Shown here one piece after another: positions 46,816 to 55,710 of a stretch of 64,000 nt of DNA. This DNA comes from CAYYFV01 sp964451705. GTDB taxonomy: Bacteria; Patescibacteriota; Gracilibacteria; UBA1369; GCA-2718715. The DNA is taken from NCBI GenBank assembly GCA_964451705.1, contig CAYVIV010000001.1, positions 1-64,000 of the forward strand. The letters are read 5' to 3'. How positions within the stretch are numbered: position 1 is the stretch's first letter; each line of letters starts with the position of its first letter. Below the pieces are notes generated by a model, which ran no database searches, had not been told where the DNA came from, and saw nothing but the letters and a program-made list of their open reading frames with translations. The position numbers and the translations under genes are program-made.

Positions 46816-47194
46816 TGGTACTGTTGTTAAAGGCTCTGGACTCGGTGCGAAAGAACTTTTTGCAACTGCAAATTTAGAACCAGAGATTGCACCCTTGCAA
46901 TTACAAGCAGGCGTTTATGCTGCGTTTGTTGAATATAATAAAGTTTGGTATAATGCGGCGCTTTTTTTTGGACATAGAAAATCTGTAGATAATAAACTTG
47001 CTTTGGAATTGCATTTAATAAACCAGGATTTGAATTTAGATAATCAGTTATTGAAAGTTGTTGTTTTATCTAAAATTAGGGACGTAGGGCAGTTTTTAGA
47101 TTTGCAAAGTTTGCGAAATCAAATTAAGCTAGATTTACTTGAAGCTGAAAAAATATGTTGCAAAAATTCAAAAGTTTTATCAGAACTCACTTAA
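46796..47194 (+). CDS. stand-alone riboflavin kinase domain
   Basis: 132 residues matching only the C-terminal half of RibF: GTVVKGSGLGAKELFATANL (usually GRxLGFPTANL), QAGVYAAFVEYNKVWYNAALFFGHR, LALELHLINQDLNL, and VVVLSKIRDVGQFLDLQSLRNQIKLD. It makes FMN from riboflavin. The FAD synthetase half is missing; the HxGH protein at 42052-42450 may supply it. It overlaps both neighbours (20 and 40 bases). The key Thr-Ala-Asn nucleotide motif is present as ATANL. Confidence 0.85.
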   Translation: MEYLTFSGTVVKGSGLGAKELFATANLEPEIAPLQLQAGVYAAFVEYNKVWYNAALFFGHRKSVDNKLALELHLINQDLNLDNQLLKVVVLSKIRDVGQFLDLQSLRNQIKLDLLEAEKICCKNSKVLSELT

Positions 47195-48441
47195 TTTCGG
47201 ATCAATCTTCTATATTGAGACTGTATCACAATCTTACAGCATGGTTTTGGGCTTTAGTTTTTTATTTTCCAGCACGTCGTATGCACGTGATTGCGGTGAC
47301 TGGGACGAATGGTAAGACCTCTTGTTGTAATTTGTTGTATCAAGCTTATAGTAAGTTAGGGATTAAGACTTCTATGTTGTCTACTGTTAATTATGCAATA
47401 AATAATCAGGTTTTTGACAATAAGCAGAAAATGTCTACCTTACCTGCTTTCAAATTAAATCGATTGTTGCGAAAAATGTCTAGGGCTGGTTCTCAGGTTT
47501 TAATCATCGAAGCCACTAGCCATGCTGCTTGCCAGGGGAGGTTAAATGGTATTAAGTTTGACCAATTGATTTTCACTAATTTAGGTCATGATCATTTGGA
47601 ATATCATGGTAGTTTTGAGGCCTATAAAAAGGCCAAAATTAGTTATTTAAATAAATTGAAGCCAAAGTCTGTATTTGTTTATAATGCAGATGATAGCTAT
47701 GCTCAGGATTTTGTAGATAAAGCGCCAGTTGCTGTAAAGACTCAGAGTTTTGGTTTCAGCTTGAATGCTAATGCATGTATTAGTAATTTAGAGGAATCTT
47801 TGGATTCAACCAAGTTTGACTGTAATTTGAATGAAGCGAAATTATCTATGCATATACGCCTGCTAGGTAGATATAACGCAATCAACATTGCGGCGGTTGT
47901 TTTGTCTTTAAAGGAGTATGGCTTCGAGTTAGCAGAGATTCAAAATGTTATCGGAGATTTAAGGCCTGTTGCTGGGCGTTTAGATGTTTTAACTAAGGAC
48001 TTGAAAACTTTTATTTTTGACTATGCGCACGATACTGAGAGTTTAGAAAATTTGTTGCAGTTTGTTTCCCAGCATAAAACAGGAGAGCTCTGGGTTTTAT
48101 TTGGTTGTACGGGTGGCAATCGAGATAAAGTTAAAAGACCTAAGATGGGTACAGTTGCTGAAAAATATGCTAATAAGATTATTCTTACAAACGATGACCC
48201 ATATAATGAAGACCCAGTGGTAATTATTGCAGATATTTTGGCGGGGATACAGAATCATGGGAACGTTATGCAAATTGTAGATCGATCTGAGGCAATTAAG
48301 TACGCCTTGGAGAATATGCAATCAAATGATGTTTTGGTGCTAGCGGGCAAGGGGGGTGAAAAAGTAATTGCAATAGGAGAGGATTTGATTTGTTTTGATG
48401 AGAAACAAATCGTTTTAGATTTTTTTAACGATCGAATTTAG
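47155..48441 (+). CDS. Mur ligase family, MurE-like but without the N-terminal domain
   Basis: 428 residues. Central ATPase domain: VIAVTGTNGKTSCCNLLY (about 43-60), EATSHAACQGRLNGIKFDQLIFTNLGHDHLEYHGS, and the carbamylated-Lys region YKKAKISYL. C-terminal ligase domain: FDYAHDTESLENLL, LFGCTGGNRDKVKRP, TNDDPYNEDP and VLAGKGGEK. MurE adds the third amino acid to UDP-MurNAc-dipeptide. The ~90-residue UDP-binding N-terminal domain is absent (the P-loop starts at ~43), and the DNPR diaminopimelate motif reads DDPY, so substrate may not be meso-DAP and the sugar end may differ. Confidence 0.82.
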   Translation: MLQKFKSFIRTHLISDQSSILRLYHNLTAWFWALVFYFPARRMHVIAVTGTNGKTSCCNLLYQAYSKLGIKTSMLSTVNYAINNQVFDNKQKMSTLPAFKLNRLLRKMSRAGSQVLIIEATSHAACQGRLNGIKFDQLIFTNLGHDHLEYHGSFEAYKKAKISYLNKLKPKSVFVYNADDSYAQDFVDKAPVAVKTQSFGFSLNANACISNLEESLDSTKFDCNLNEAKLSMHIRLLGRYNAINIAAVVLSLKEYGFELAEIQNVIGDLRPVAGRLDVLTKDLKTFIFDYAHDTESLENLLQFVSQHKTGELWVLFGCTGGNRDKVKRPKMGTVAEKYANKIILTNDDPYNEDPVVIIADILAGIQNHGNVMQIVDRSEAIKYALENMQSNDVLVLAGKGGEKVIAIGEDLICFDEKQIVLDFFNDRI

Positions 48442-48444
48442 TAT

Positions 48445-49293
48445 ATGCAGCAATCTGGTATTTTGTGTTTATATAAGCCTGTAGGTATTTCTTCTTTTAA
48501 GGTCTTATCTAGTCTTAAGAAGAAATTTAATACTAGAAAAGTAGGCCACATGGGCACATTGGATCCTTTGGCGGAAGGCATTTTACCCGTAGCAGTAGGT
48601 AAATATACGCGTTTAATTCCATATATAAATTTACTTCCTAAGCTTTATGAATTAAAAATATATTTTGGAGCAGAGTCCAAGACTTTGGATTCCCAAGATG
48701 TGGATTTAAAAGCACTTAGTTATTCTAAAGTTGGACTTGATTTAAATGAAATCAAGCTGCAACTTGAATCTTTTTGTGGGACTATAATGCAGGCTCCACC
48801 GGCATTTAGTGCAGTCAAGATAGATGGGCAAAGGGCTTACACTTTAGCTCGTGAAGATAGTTTGCAGGATTCTGCTATGAAAAAGCGAGAAGTTGTTATG
48901 TTTGATTTTAAGGTTTTGGATTGGCAGAATCCAGTTTTAACTTTGCAAATATCCTGTGGTTCGGGCTTTTATGTACGTAGTTTAGTTAGAGATTTGGCAC
49001 AGCAACTTAAGCAAATTGCATTTATGTTAGAACTAAAGAGGTTAGCTGTGGGTGGTTTTAATCAAAAAAATGCCTCAACTGAGCAAAATATTGAATTGCT
49101 GGATTTAAAAGATTTTATTTCTTATAGTCAAATTATAGAAATAACTAACGAAGAGGCCGCTGCAGTTAGAAATGGAATTACTAGTTTTTTCTCACACTTA
49201 GAGGATGGCGTCTACTTAGTGAAATCTGAGAGTGACTATTTAGCTTTAGTAGATATTCAGGAACAAAAAATTAATTTAAAGAATTTATGTTAA
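48445..49293 (+). CDS. truB: tRNA pseudouridine-55 synthase
   Basis: 282 residues. Modifies U55 in the T loop. Motifs: CLYKPVGISSFKVLSSLKKK, KVGHMGTLDPLAEGILPVAVG (catalytic Asp in GTLDP), TKYTRL-type KYTRLIPYI, APPAFSAVKIDGQRAYTLAR and CGSGFYVRSLVRDLAQQL. Three bases after the Mur ligase; overlaps the next gene by 7. Confidence 0.95.
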   Translation: MQQSGILCLYKPVGISSFKVLSSLKKKFNTRKVGHMGTLDPLAEGILPVAVGKYTRLIPYINLLPKLYELKIYFGAESKTLDSQDVDLKALSYSKVGLDLNEIKLQLESFCGTIMQAPPAFSAVKIDGQRAYTLAREDSLQDSAMKKREVVMFDFKVLDWQNPVLTLQISCGSGFYVRSLVRDLAQQLKQIAFMLELKRLAVGGFNQKNASTEQNIELLDLKDFISYSQIIEITNEEAAAVRNGITSFFSHLEDGVYLVKSESDYLALVDIQEQKINLKNLC

Positions 49294-50303
49294 GTCTACA
49301 ATTATTATTTTTGATTTTTTCGAGTCTGATATTTATTTGGATTATGTATTTCGGCTTTTTTAAATTTGGACTTTTAGATAAACCTAAAAAACATGGTTTT
49401 TCACGAGCGGCAGTACCTTATAGTTTTGGCAGTGTTTTATTTATTCTATTTGTTGTTTTAACTCTATTTTTTAACCCAATTAGTTTTAAATTACTTGCTT
49501 TGTTAACTAGCTTATTGATTTTAGTGCTGACTTGTTTTTTAGATGATTTTAAAGACTTAAATCCGTATTTAAGACTAACCATTCAAGTGGCTTGTGCTGC
49601 AATAGTTGTCTTTTCTGGTATTCGAGTGTTGGAGGTTTCTAACCCTTTTGGATCGGCTCCAATTGTTTTGAATGGATTTTCATATGTATTAAGCATTTTT
49701 TGGATAGTACTTTTAACAAATTTAATTAACTTTTTGGATGGTATTTCTGGATTGAGTTCTGGAGTCTCTAGTATTGGTTTTTTTACCATCTTTGCTTTGG
49801 CATCTATGAATGCTGTACATATTACGGATCAAAGCCTGCTTATTAGTTTGAGTTTAATTGCGGCTTTGTTAGCGTTGGTGGGCTTTGTGTTAGAAATTCC
49901 TTTAAAGCAGCCTAAGGTGCTATTAGGGGACTCTGGCGCCATGTTCTTTGGCTTTTTGTTAGCTTGTTTATCTATGATTAATGGAGGCAAGTTAGCAACC
50001 TTGGGTTTGGTTTTGTTAGTTCCAATTTTTGATGGATTGTTTGTGATATTTTATAGAATTTTCATTAGAAAATCTCCTGTAACAAAAGATGCAAATCACT
50101 TGCATCATAAATTACTTGAGATTGGATTTTCACGTTTGCAAATAGTCTTTTTTTACGTTGCAATAACTAGTGTTTTCGGCTTTTTATCAATAATAGCATG
50201 GAATACTCAGTTGAAATTTGTTACATTTTTTTTAGTAGCCTTAATGTTGAGTGTTTTGTTTAGAATAACCTGGAAAAAGCATGGACTTAAAAGAAGAAAT
50301 TAA
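49287..50303 (+). CDS. polyprenyl-phosphate glycosyl-1-phosphate transferase, WecA/TagO-like
   Basis: 338 residues, about ten spans. Starts lipid-linked glycopolymers by moving sugar-1-phosphate to undecaprenyl phosphate. Motifs: CFLDDFKDLNPYLRL (catalytic Asp pair), LINFLDGISGLSSGV, LLGDSGAMFFGFL and the carbohydrate loop KDANHLHHKLLEIGFS, the HLHH form seen in WecA/TagO rather than MraY. Likely supplies wall polymer or surface glycan that the SLH protein could bind (inference). Overlaps dnaG by 23 bases. Confidence 0.9.
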   Translation: MLSLQLLFLIFSSLIFIWIMYFGFFKFGLLDKPKKHGFSRAAVPYSFGSVLFILFVVLTLFFNPISFKLLALLTSLLILVLTCFLDDFKDLNPYLRLTIQVACAAIVVFSGIRVLEVSNPFGSAPIVLNGFSYVLSIFWIVLLTNLINFLDGISGLSSGVSSIGFFTIFALASMNAVHITDQSLLISLSLIAALLALVGFVLEIPLKQPKVLLGDSGAMFFGFLLACLSMINGGKLATLGLVLLVPIFDGLFVIFYRIFIRKSPVTKDANHLHHKLLEIGFSRLQIVFFYVAITSVFGFLSIIAWNTQLKFVTFFLVALMLSVLFRITWKKHGLKRRN

Positions 50304-52017
50304 ATCTCGAATTTCGATAGTGGATCTTGTATCTTCATATGTAGAACTGAAAAAAGCTGGACGCAACTATAAGGGATTAAGTCCTTTTACAGATGAAAAG
50401 TCTGCTAGTTTTCTTGTTTCTCCAGAAAAAGAAATTGCCTACTGTTTTTCTACCAATCAAGGTGGAGATATCTTTGCTTTTTACCAGTTAGTGGAAAATG
50501 TATCTTTTATTGATGCCTTAAAAGCATTGGGCCAAAGGGCCAATTTAGATGTTTCTAAATATGAGTTATCGGAAAATAAATCTAAGGCGCAAGCATCTAA
50601 TGTTTTAATTGCTATTCATGAGAAGGCTCAAGATTTTTTTACTACAAGCATTAATACAGTAGCCTCGAAGAAGTATGTGGATTATTTAATTTCTAGAAAT
50701 TTTGATAAGGCAAATATTTCAAAATTAGGTTTTGGTGTTTGTAATTTACATAGAGGTACTGGTTTAGGTGAATATCTATTGAAAGAAGGTTTCACCGTAG
50801 ATCAAATTCTAGAGTCTGGTTTGTGTTACTTGAATAAGTCAAACAAGCTCTTTCCTAAGTTTTATGAGCGCCTTACATTTCCTATTCATAATGCGAAGGG
50901 AGAGCTGGTTGCTTTTGCAGGTAGAACTTTAGAGTCAAACCCTAAGCTTGCTAAATATATTAACTCTCCAGAGACTAGTATTTATAAAAAGAATTCGATT
51001 CTATATGGTTTTGATACGGCGAAGAATTATGTACGAAAGATGGATTATGTATTACTAGTTGAAGGGTATTTTGACCAAATTGCCTGTAGATTAAATGGAT
51101 ATGAGAATTGTGTTGCTGTTTCCGGTACAGCTTTAACAGATAAGCAATTGGCTTTGTTAAAGAGGTTTACTAAAAATTTGTATTTTTGTCTTGATTCAGA
51201 TGCAGCCGGATTGCGTGCTTTGTATAGAGGTGTTGTTATGGCAATTCCTTTGGGTTTTAATATAAAAGTTGTTTCGCTTGGTGATTACAAGGACCCTGCA
51301 GAGGTTTTTGAGTCAGATAAGCAATTTTTTCCAAAAGCAGTAGAGCAAGCTAAAGATTTTTTTGATTTTTATATTAACCATAATTATTTATCTCAAACTG
51401 CTGATAAAAAACAGGACCCGACTTTTATTAAAGCTTTTGTTTCTGAATATCTAGATGTGGTTAAGATTTTACCAGATGAGTACATTAAGGATTTTTATTT
51501 GAGAATGTTGTCTAGAGCTACATCTTTAAGTTACGACAGGTTGCAATTATCTTTGAGGAGTTTGAAGCAGACGCAGCCTGTATCACGTTCACATAGCGAT
51601 TTGAATTCTACTCCTGCCAACAAAAAGAGGCAAAAGTACTCTTTGGAAGATTTTTTTTGGACATATTTCTTTATGACCGAAGATCCGTTGACAGCAATTG
51701 CTGACTTTAAGGATCTTTTAGCAGAGATACTGGAGCAAAAAGAGCTTTACAAACAGTTTGTTCTTAATTATAATAGCCAAGATTTGAATAATGCTGATAT
51801 TCCTGAGCAGTATCGGATAATTGGCTTAGAGTTAGAAGGCTCAGGTTTAGATGTTGACCGTTTTGATTTTCAAACAGAACTAGTTCAACTTCTTACACGT
51901 ATGAAAAAAAATTATAAACGTAGTCGCCTTAGAAATATTAAAATGCAGTTAACGAACTGTTCACCCAAGGAGCAATTACGTTTGCTTAGTGATTATAAAA
52001 ATTTAATGTCCCTTTAA
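50281..52017 (+). CDS. dnaG: DNA primase DnaG with degenerate zinc-binding domain
   Basis: 578 residues. The TOPRIM core is normal: VLLVEGYFDQIAC, AVSGTALTDKQLALLKRF, YFCLDSDAAGLRALYRG, with LYGFDTAKNYV and GRTLESNPKLAKYINSPET before it. The N-terminal CHC2 zinc region keeps its fold pattern (GRNYKGLSPFTDEKSASFLVSPEKE), but three of four ligands are replaced: Ser34 for Cys, Thr37 for His, Thr58 for Cys. Only Cys55 remains, so no zinc site. A C-terminal helicase-interaction domain follows. In the usual dnaG-rpoD order. Confidence 0.93.
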   Translation: MDLKEEIKSRISIVDLVSSYVELKKAGRNYKGLSPFTDEKSASFLVSPEKEIAYCFSTNQGGDIFAFYQLVENVSFIDALKALGQRANLDVSKYELSENKSKAQASNVLIAIHEKAQDFFTTSINTVASKKYVDYLISRNFDKANISKLGFGVCNLHRGTGLGEYLLKEGFTVDQILESGLCYLNKSNKLFPKFYERLTFPIHNAKGELVAFAGRTLESNPKLAKYINSPETSIYKKNSILYGFDTAKNYVRKMDYVLLVEGYFDQIACRLNGYENCVAVSGTALTDKQLALLKRFTKNLYFCLDSDAAGLRALYRGVVMAIPLGFNIKVVSLGDYKDPAEVFESDKQFFPKAVEQAKDFFDFYINHNYLSQTADKKQDPTFIKAFVSEYLDVVKILPDEYIKDFYLRMLSRATSLSYDRLQLSLRSLKQTQPVSRSHSDLNSTPANKKRQKYSLEDFFWTYFFMTEDPLTAIADFKDLLAEILEQKELYKQFVLNYNSQDLNNADIPEQYRIIGLELEGSGLDVDRFDFQTELVQLLTRMKKNYKRSRLRNIKMQLTNCSPKEQLRLLSDYKNLMSL

Positions 52018-52020
52018 TAT

Positions 52021-53271
52021 ATGGCTAAAGTCAGAAAATTTATTACGCATCACACCGATGCGAAAATCAAACAGTATCCTAAAGAGGTTCAGGAATTGAT
52101 TAAAAAGGGTAAACAACAGAAATTTGTAACAGTAAAAGAGGTTTACAGAGCCTTTCCAGAAGCAGAAAAGAATTTATTAGTACTGGATGAGATATGTGAA
52201 TTATTTTTTGATTTTGGGGTGGAGGTTTTAGAAGATTCTAAAATTAAATCTTTCGATGTTAATTTAGATGTAGATGAAGTTAAAAAGAAACAGGAATTAA
52301 AAGCCCAAAAGCTTGCAGAGAAGACTGTTAAAGATATACAAAAACAAGAAAAGAAATCCCAACAGGCAAAGGAGCCATCCGATGAAGACATGGAGCAAAT
52401 AGAAGAGCAACAAGAAAAAAAAGAGATGATAGATGTTAAAATGTCTGAAATCTCTAATGATAGTATTCGCATGTATCTTTGTGAGATAGGTAGGGTGCCT
52501 CTGTTGACTGCTAAAGAAGAGGTTGATTTAGCAAAGGCTATTCGTAAAGGTGATCAAAATGCTAAAGCAAAATTAGCAGAAGCTAATCTAAGGTTAGTGG
52601 TTTCGATTGCTAAAAAATATATAGGTAGGGGCTTAAGCTTTTTAGATTTAATTCAAGAAGGCAATATGGGTCTATTCAGAGCTGTAGAAAAGTTCGATCC
52701 AGATCGAGGGTATAAATTTTCTACATATGCTACCTGGTGGATTCGTCAGGCTATAACTAGAGCAATTGCAGATCAAGCACGAACGATTAGAATACCAGTG
52801 CACATGGTAGAAACTATCAATAAACTCACGCACACTCAACGTAGGTTGGTGCAAGAGCTTGGTAGAGAACCATTAGTAGAAGAACTTGCTGCTGAGCTAA
52901 ATTTAGACGTAAAAAAAGTGCGACAGATTATGAAGAATACGCAAGAGACTGTGTCTTTAGACACTCCGGTAGGAAGCGAAGAGGATTCTAAATTGGGTGA
53001 TTTTATCCCAGATGATGAGAATGCTTCGCCTTCTGAGTCGACTAATAGAAATTTAGTCAAAGAAAATATTCATGCAATGCTCAAATATCTTTCTCCTCGT
53101 GAACGTAGAATTATAGAAATGCGATTTGGTTTACTAGATGGAATCGCACATACATTAGAGGAGGTAGGTAAGGAGTTTAATGTTACAAGAGAACGTATTA
53201 GACAAATAGAAGCTAAAGTATTGCATAAATTAAGAGAGCACCCAACTTCTATTAAGATTAAGCCATTTTAA
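52021..53271 (+). CDS. rpoD: primary sigma factor RpoD (sigma-70)
   Basis: 416 residues. Region 1.2 and 2 are visible: [63 protein letters not shown], and the -10 reading helix [34 protein letters not shown] (conserved region 2.3-3.0). Region 3 [18 protein letters not shown] and region 4 [27 protein letters not shown] also present. The N-terminal 130 residues are Lys/Glu-rich, in place of a full region 1.1. Normal region 2.4/4.2 agrees with the TTGACA/TATAAT promoters seen here. Confidence 0.97.
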   Translation: MAKVRKFITHHTDAKIKQYPKEVQELIKKGKQQKFVTVKEVYRAFPEAEKNLLVLDEICELFFDFGVEVLEDSKIKSFDVNLDVDEVKKKQELKAQKLAEKTVKDIQKQEKKSQQAKEPSDEDMEQIEEQQEKKEMIDVKMSEISNDSIRMYLCEIGRVPLLTAKEEVDLAKAIRKGDQNAKAKLAEANLRLVVSIAKKYIGRGLSFLDLIQEGNMGLFRAVEKFDPDRGYKFSTYATWWIRQAITRAIADQARTIRIPVHMVETINKLTHTQRRLVQELGREPLVEELAAELNLDVKKVRQIMKNTQETVSLDTPVGSEEDSKLGDFIPDDENASPSESTNRNLVKENIHAMLKYLSPRERRIIEMRFGLLDGIAHTLEEVGKEFNVTRERIRQIEAKVLHKLREHPTSIKIKPF

Positions 53272-53292
53272 ATTAATTTAATTATTTACACT

Positions 53293-53766
53293 ATGACAAG
53301 TCCGAAAGTTTTTATGGTTACTAAGGAAGGTTTAAAGAACCTTCAAGCAGAGTTAGCACATTTACAAACTGTAAAAAGAAAAGAAATTGCTGAGAAAATT
53401 CGTGAAGCAAAAGAATTTGGAGATTTAAGTGAAAATGCAGAATATCACGATGCTAAAAATGAACAAGCTTTAGTAGAGTCAGAAATTTTGAATCTAGAGT
53501 CTAAAATTAAGAATTCAAAAATCATTGATAAACCAGCTAAATCTTCTACTATTCAAATTGGTGCGCAAGTGGTTGTGACTAACTTAGAGACAAAAGAAGA
53601 GTTAACTTTAGATTTAGTCGGTTCTATGGAGGCAGATGTTTTTAGCAATAAAATATCTAATGAATCTCCACTAGGTGCTGCACTTTTGGACAAAGCTAAA
53701 GGAGAGACTGTTTTAGTTGCAGCTCCTAAGGGACTGGTTAAGTATAAGATTGTAAAATTTAGTTAA
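53293..53766 (+). CDS. greA: transcription elongation factor GreA
   Basis: 157 residues. Rescues backtracked RNA polymerase by stimulating cleavage. N-terminal coiled coil with the acidic tip GDLSENAEYHDAKNEQALVE, C-terminal FKBP-like domain with IQIGAQVVVTNLETKEELTLDLVG and SNESPLGAALLDKAKGETV. Last gene of the tpiA run; overlaps the convergent Lgt-like gene by 8 bases. Confidence 0.96.
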   Translation: MTSPKVFMVTKEGLKNLQAELAHLQTVKRKEIAEKIREAKEFGDLSENAEYHDAKNEQALVESEILNLESKIKNSKIIDKPAKSSTIQIGAQVVVTNLETKEELTLDLVGSMEADVFSNKISNESPLGAALLDKAKGETVLVAAPKGLVKYKIVKFS

Positions 53767-54538
53767 TTTTATACTTTTTTTCAAACTTAAGTATTTGTTT
53801 AAAGAATATATATGCCAGGATTGCCGCAAGGATGCCTGGCATTCTTAATATCCATATGTATATTGTGTCATCACCTCGAAAAAAACTTTCTAGGAACCTA
53901 CAGCTAAAAAATAAAAAACAGACTTGTAGGTAGACATATCCATCGTATTTGTGCCGATATTTTTTATAGAGACGATATGCATAAATGCCAATTATGAGAC
54001 TGTAAAGGGCTGCGAATAGTTGAGTTGGGTAAATTGGTAGAGTATATTTAACAATTGGTGAATTTACCATTATTCCAAGAAAGCTTTCTGTTATACGACC
54101 ATAGTTAGCTCCATATAAAAAGTTTCCAATGTTATAGAAGCTTAGTAAGCCTAGGCTGCTGATGGCAAATACATCCGCCCATCTATTAAATAATTCTTGA
54201 TGTAAAAAACACTGTCTTTTTAAGACTATAAACATTCCAAATAAGAAGCCTATAATAGATATTTCTTTATCACTCCAAAAGGCTATAGCTTTATATAAGT
54301 GACTTAGGTCAAAAGAACTAAAAAACACTTGATAATTGGCAACTAAAACAAAAACTCGTCCCATAATTAGACCGCCAATGATAAAAAACACCATATTGTC
54401 TAGGAAGAATTGTAGCCTGAGTCTGCTTTTTTTACCGAGCCAGGTCATTAATGTGCTAAATGTAAAAAAACCAACTAGGGTAAAAAATAATAGTGAGCTA
54501 ATTTTAAATTGACTTAGATTAATTAGATATGGGTTCAT
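53759..54538 (-). CDS. diverged Lgt-like membrane protein (prolipoprotein diacylglyceryl transferase family)
   Basis: 259 residues from ATG 54538, chosen over the TTG at 54547 because it forms an ATGA overlap with the upstream TGA. About seven spans. Family layout survives: GGLIMGRVFVLVANY, the FW-SDKEISIIGFLFG stretch, IGNFLYGANYGR, YPTQLFAALYSL and CRFLESFFRGDD. Compared from memory with E. coli Lgt, the His of SFHGG is Ile, the Arg of GRLGNF is Asn, and the His of HPSQLYE is Tyr; only the late Arg (FFR) is kept. Lipoprotein modification activity is therefore doubtful. Confidence 0.65.
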   Translation of the reverse strand: MNPYLINLSQFKISSLLFFTLVGFFTFSTLMTWLGKKSRLRLQFFLDNMVFFIIGGLIMGRVFVLVANYQVFFSSFDLSHLYKAIAFWSDKEISIIGFLFGMFIVLKRQCFLHQELFNRWADVFAISSLGLLSFYNIGNFLYGANYGRITESFLGIMVNSPIVKYTLPIYPTQLFAALYSLIIGIYAYRLYKKYRHKYDGYVYLQVCFLFFSCRFLESFFRGDDTIYIWILRMPGILAAILAYIFFKQILKFEKKYKIN

Positions 54539-55710
54539 AGATTCCAAATTAGGGCTACATACAATACTAGAAAGGTTGTGATTAGATAGATTGATTTTAG
54601 TTTATGTACTCGATTTATGAGTAAATCAAATTTGAGTGCGGCTTGTACAAACAGACTAGCAAGAATTGCATATATTATAAACTGACTTTCAAATATATTA
54701 AAATTATACTCTAATTTAGTTCCAACTAAATATGCTAAAAAATAAAATCCTAAATAGGCTTGAGTTACTATAAAGACAATATCATAGAGTTTTTTTTCAA
54801 TTTTTGAGTTTATAGACAGTACATTGGTAAAATCTTTTTTTACATCTAGTTTGTTGCTTTTTAATTTTTTCTTAAAAATTTCTAAAATAGAGTTTTGAAT
54901 TTTTTTGATTAATATTTGTCGAGTTAAATTAGATTTTGTAGTAAATAGCAAATTTAAAACTTGAATAGCTTTTTGTGCAGGGTTTTTGAATGAAAGCAGT
55001 AGCAGACTTGTAGCCTGGGTATGTAGGTTGTTTATTTCTGGCGAATCTTGAAAGTCAAAATTGTCTTTAAAAAGTTGGTCATTCAGGATTTCTTTAATTA
55101 AGTCTTTGGCTTGATTTTGCATTTGCTCTTTGTTTTCTGAGTACCTAGTTTTCTCGAAAATATTGAGAGTTTCCTGAAGTTCCGTTTTAGCTGTTGTTTT
55201 TAGATAACTATCAAATCTGTTGAGTATATAATTGACCATAGAAATTAAATTTTCGACATAGTCTATTTTTTTACTAACTTTAAATTCTGAGTTCTCCTGT
55301 GAGTTTAGGTCTTCTGTTTTGCTTGTATTTTCATTTATGGGTCGTGTTTTAATATTTGCTATGAGTTTTTGTATATTATCTTTGTTTAGCTCAAGCTCTT
55401 GATCTGAAAGTTGTTGATCGCCAAAAAGCTCTATTTCTAAATCATATTCCTGCATGAGTCGTCTAATTCCAGACTCCATGTCTTGTGACTCTATGGTGCC
55501 TTTAACAGTTTTACTTTCTTTGTTTTTGGCCCTAAACTTGTATTTTGAATAGTGACTTTTGTTGCCTTCGGACTCAGAGACTTCTTTGAGATAGTCTACT
55601 TGGAACTGTAATGATTCTAGCTGTTTAGTGGCCTCTGCGGGAGAGTTGGCATTTACAAAACCTGTAGATATTTGGTCTTGATTATTTTTTGCAGAGTATT
55701 GATATCGCAT
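54535..55710 (-). CDS. protein with two GspF/PilC N-terminal-like modules and three C-terminal spans
   Basis: 391 residues. The first ~45 residues, MRYQYSAKNNQDQISTGFVN then SPAEATKQLESLQFQV, and a second copy (about 52-97: YKFRAKNKESKTVKGTIESQ, then GIRRLMQEYDLEI) both follow the small alpha/beta motif found before the T2SSF domain of type II secretion/type IV pilus platform proteins. A ~200-residue charged helical region follows, then three spans (about 305-330, 340-360, 370-390). No true T2SSF domain is recognised. A pilus-platform relative or regulator is a guess. Immediately downstream of pyrG. Confidence 0.55.
   Translation of the reverse strand: MRYQYSAKNNQDQISTGFVNANSPAEATKQLESLQFQVDYLKEVSESEGNKSHYSKYKFRAKNKESKTVKGTIESQDMESGIRRLMQEYDLEIELFGDQQLSDQELELNKDNIQKLIANIKTRPINENTSKTEDLNSQENSEFKVSKKIDYVENLISMVNYILNRFDSYLKTTAKTELQETLNIFEKTRYSENKEQMQNQAKDLIKEILNDQLFKDNFDFQDSPEINNLHTQATSLLLLSFKNPAQKAIQVLNLLFTTKSNLTRQILIKKIQNSILEIFKKKLKSNKLDVKKDFTNVLSINSKIEKKLYDIVFIVTQAYLGFYFLAYLVGTKLEYNFNIFESQFIIYAILASLFVQAALKFDLLINRVHKLKSIYLITTFLVLYVALIWNL

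Noticed and set aside
42447..54538. Possible TGA recoding (as in Gracilibacteria/SR1)
   Set aside because: TGA ends two genes in ATGA overlaps (42447-42450 and 54535-54538), and no gene needs TGA to be read as Gly or Trp.
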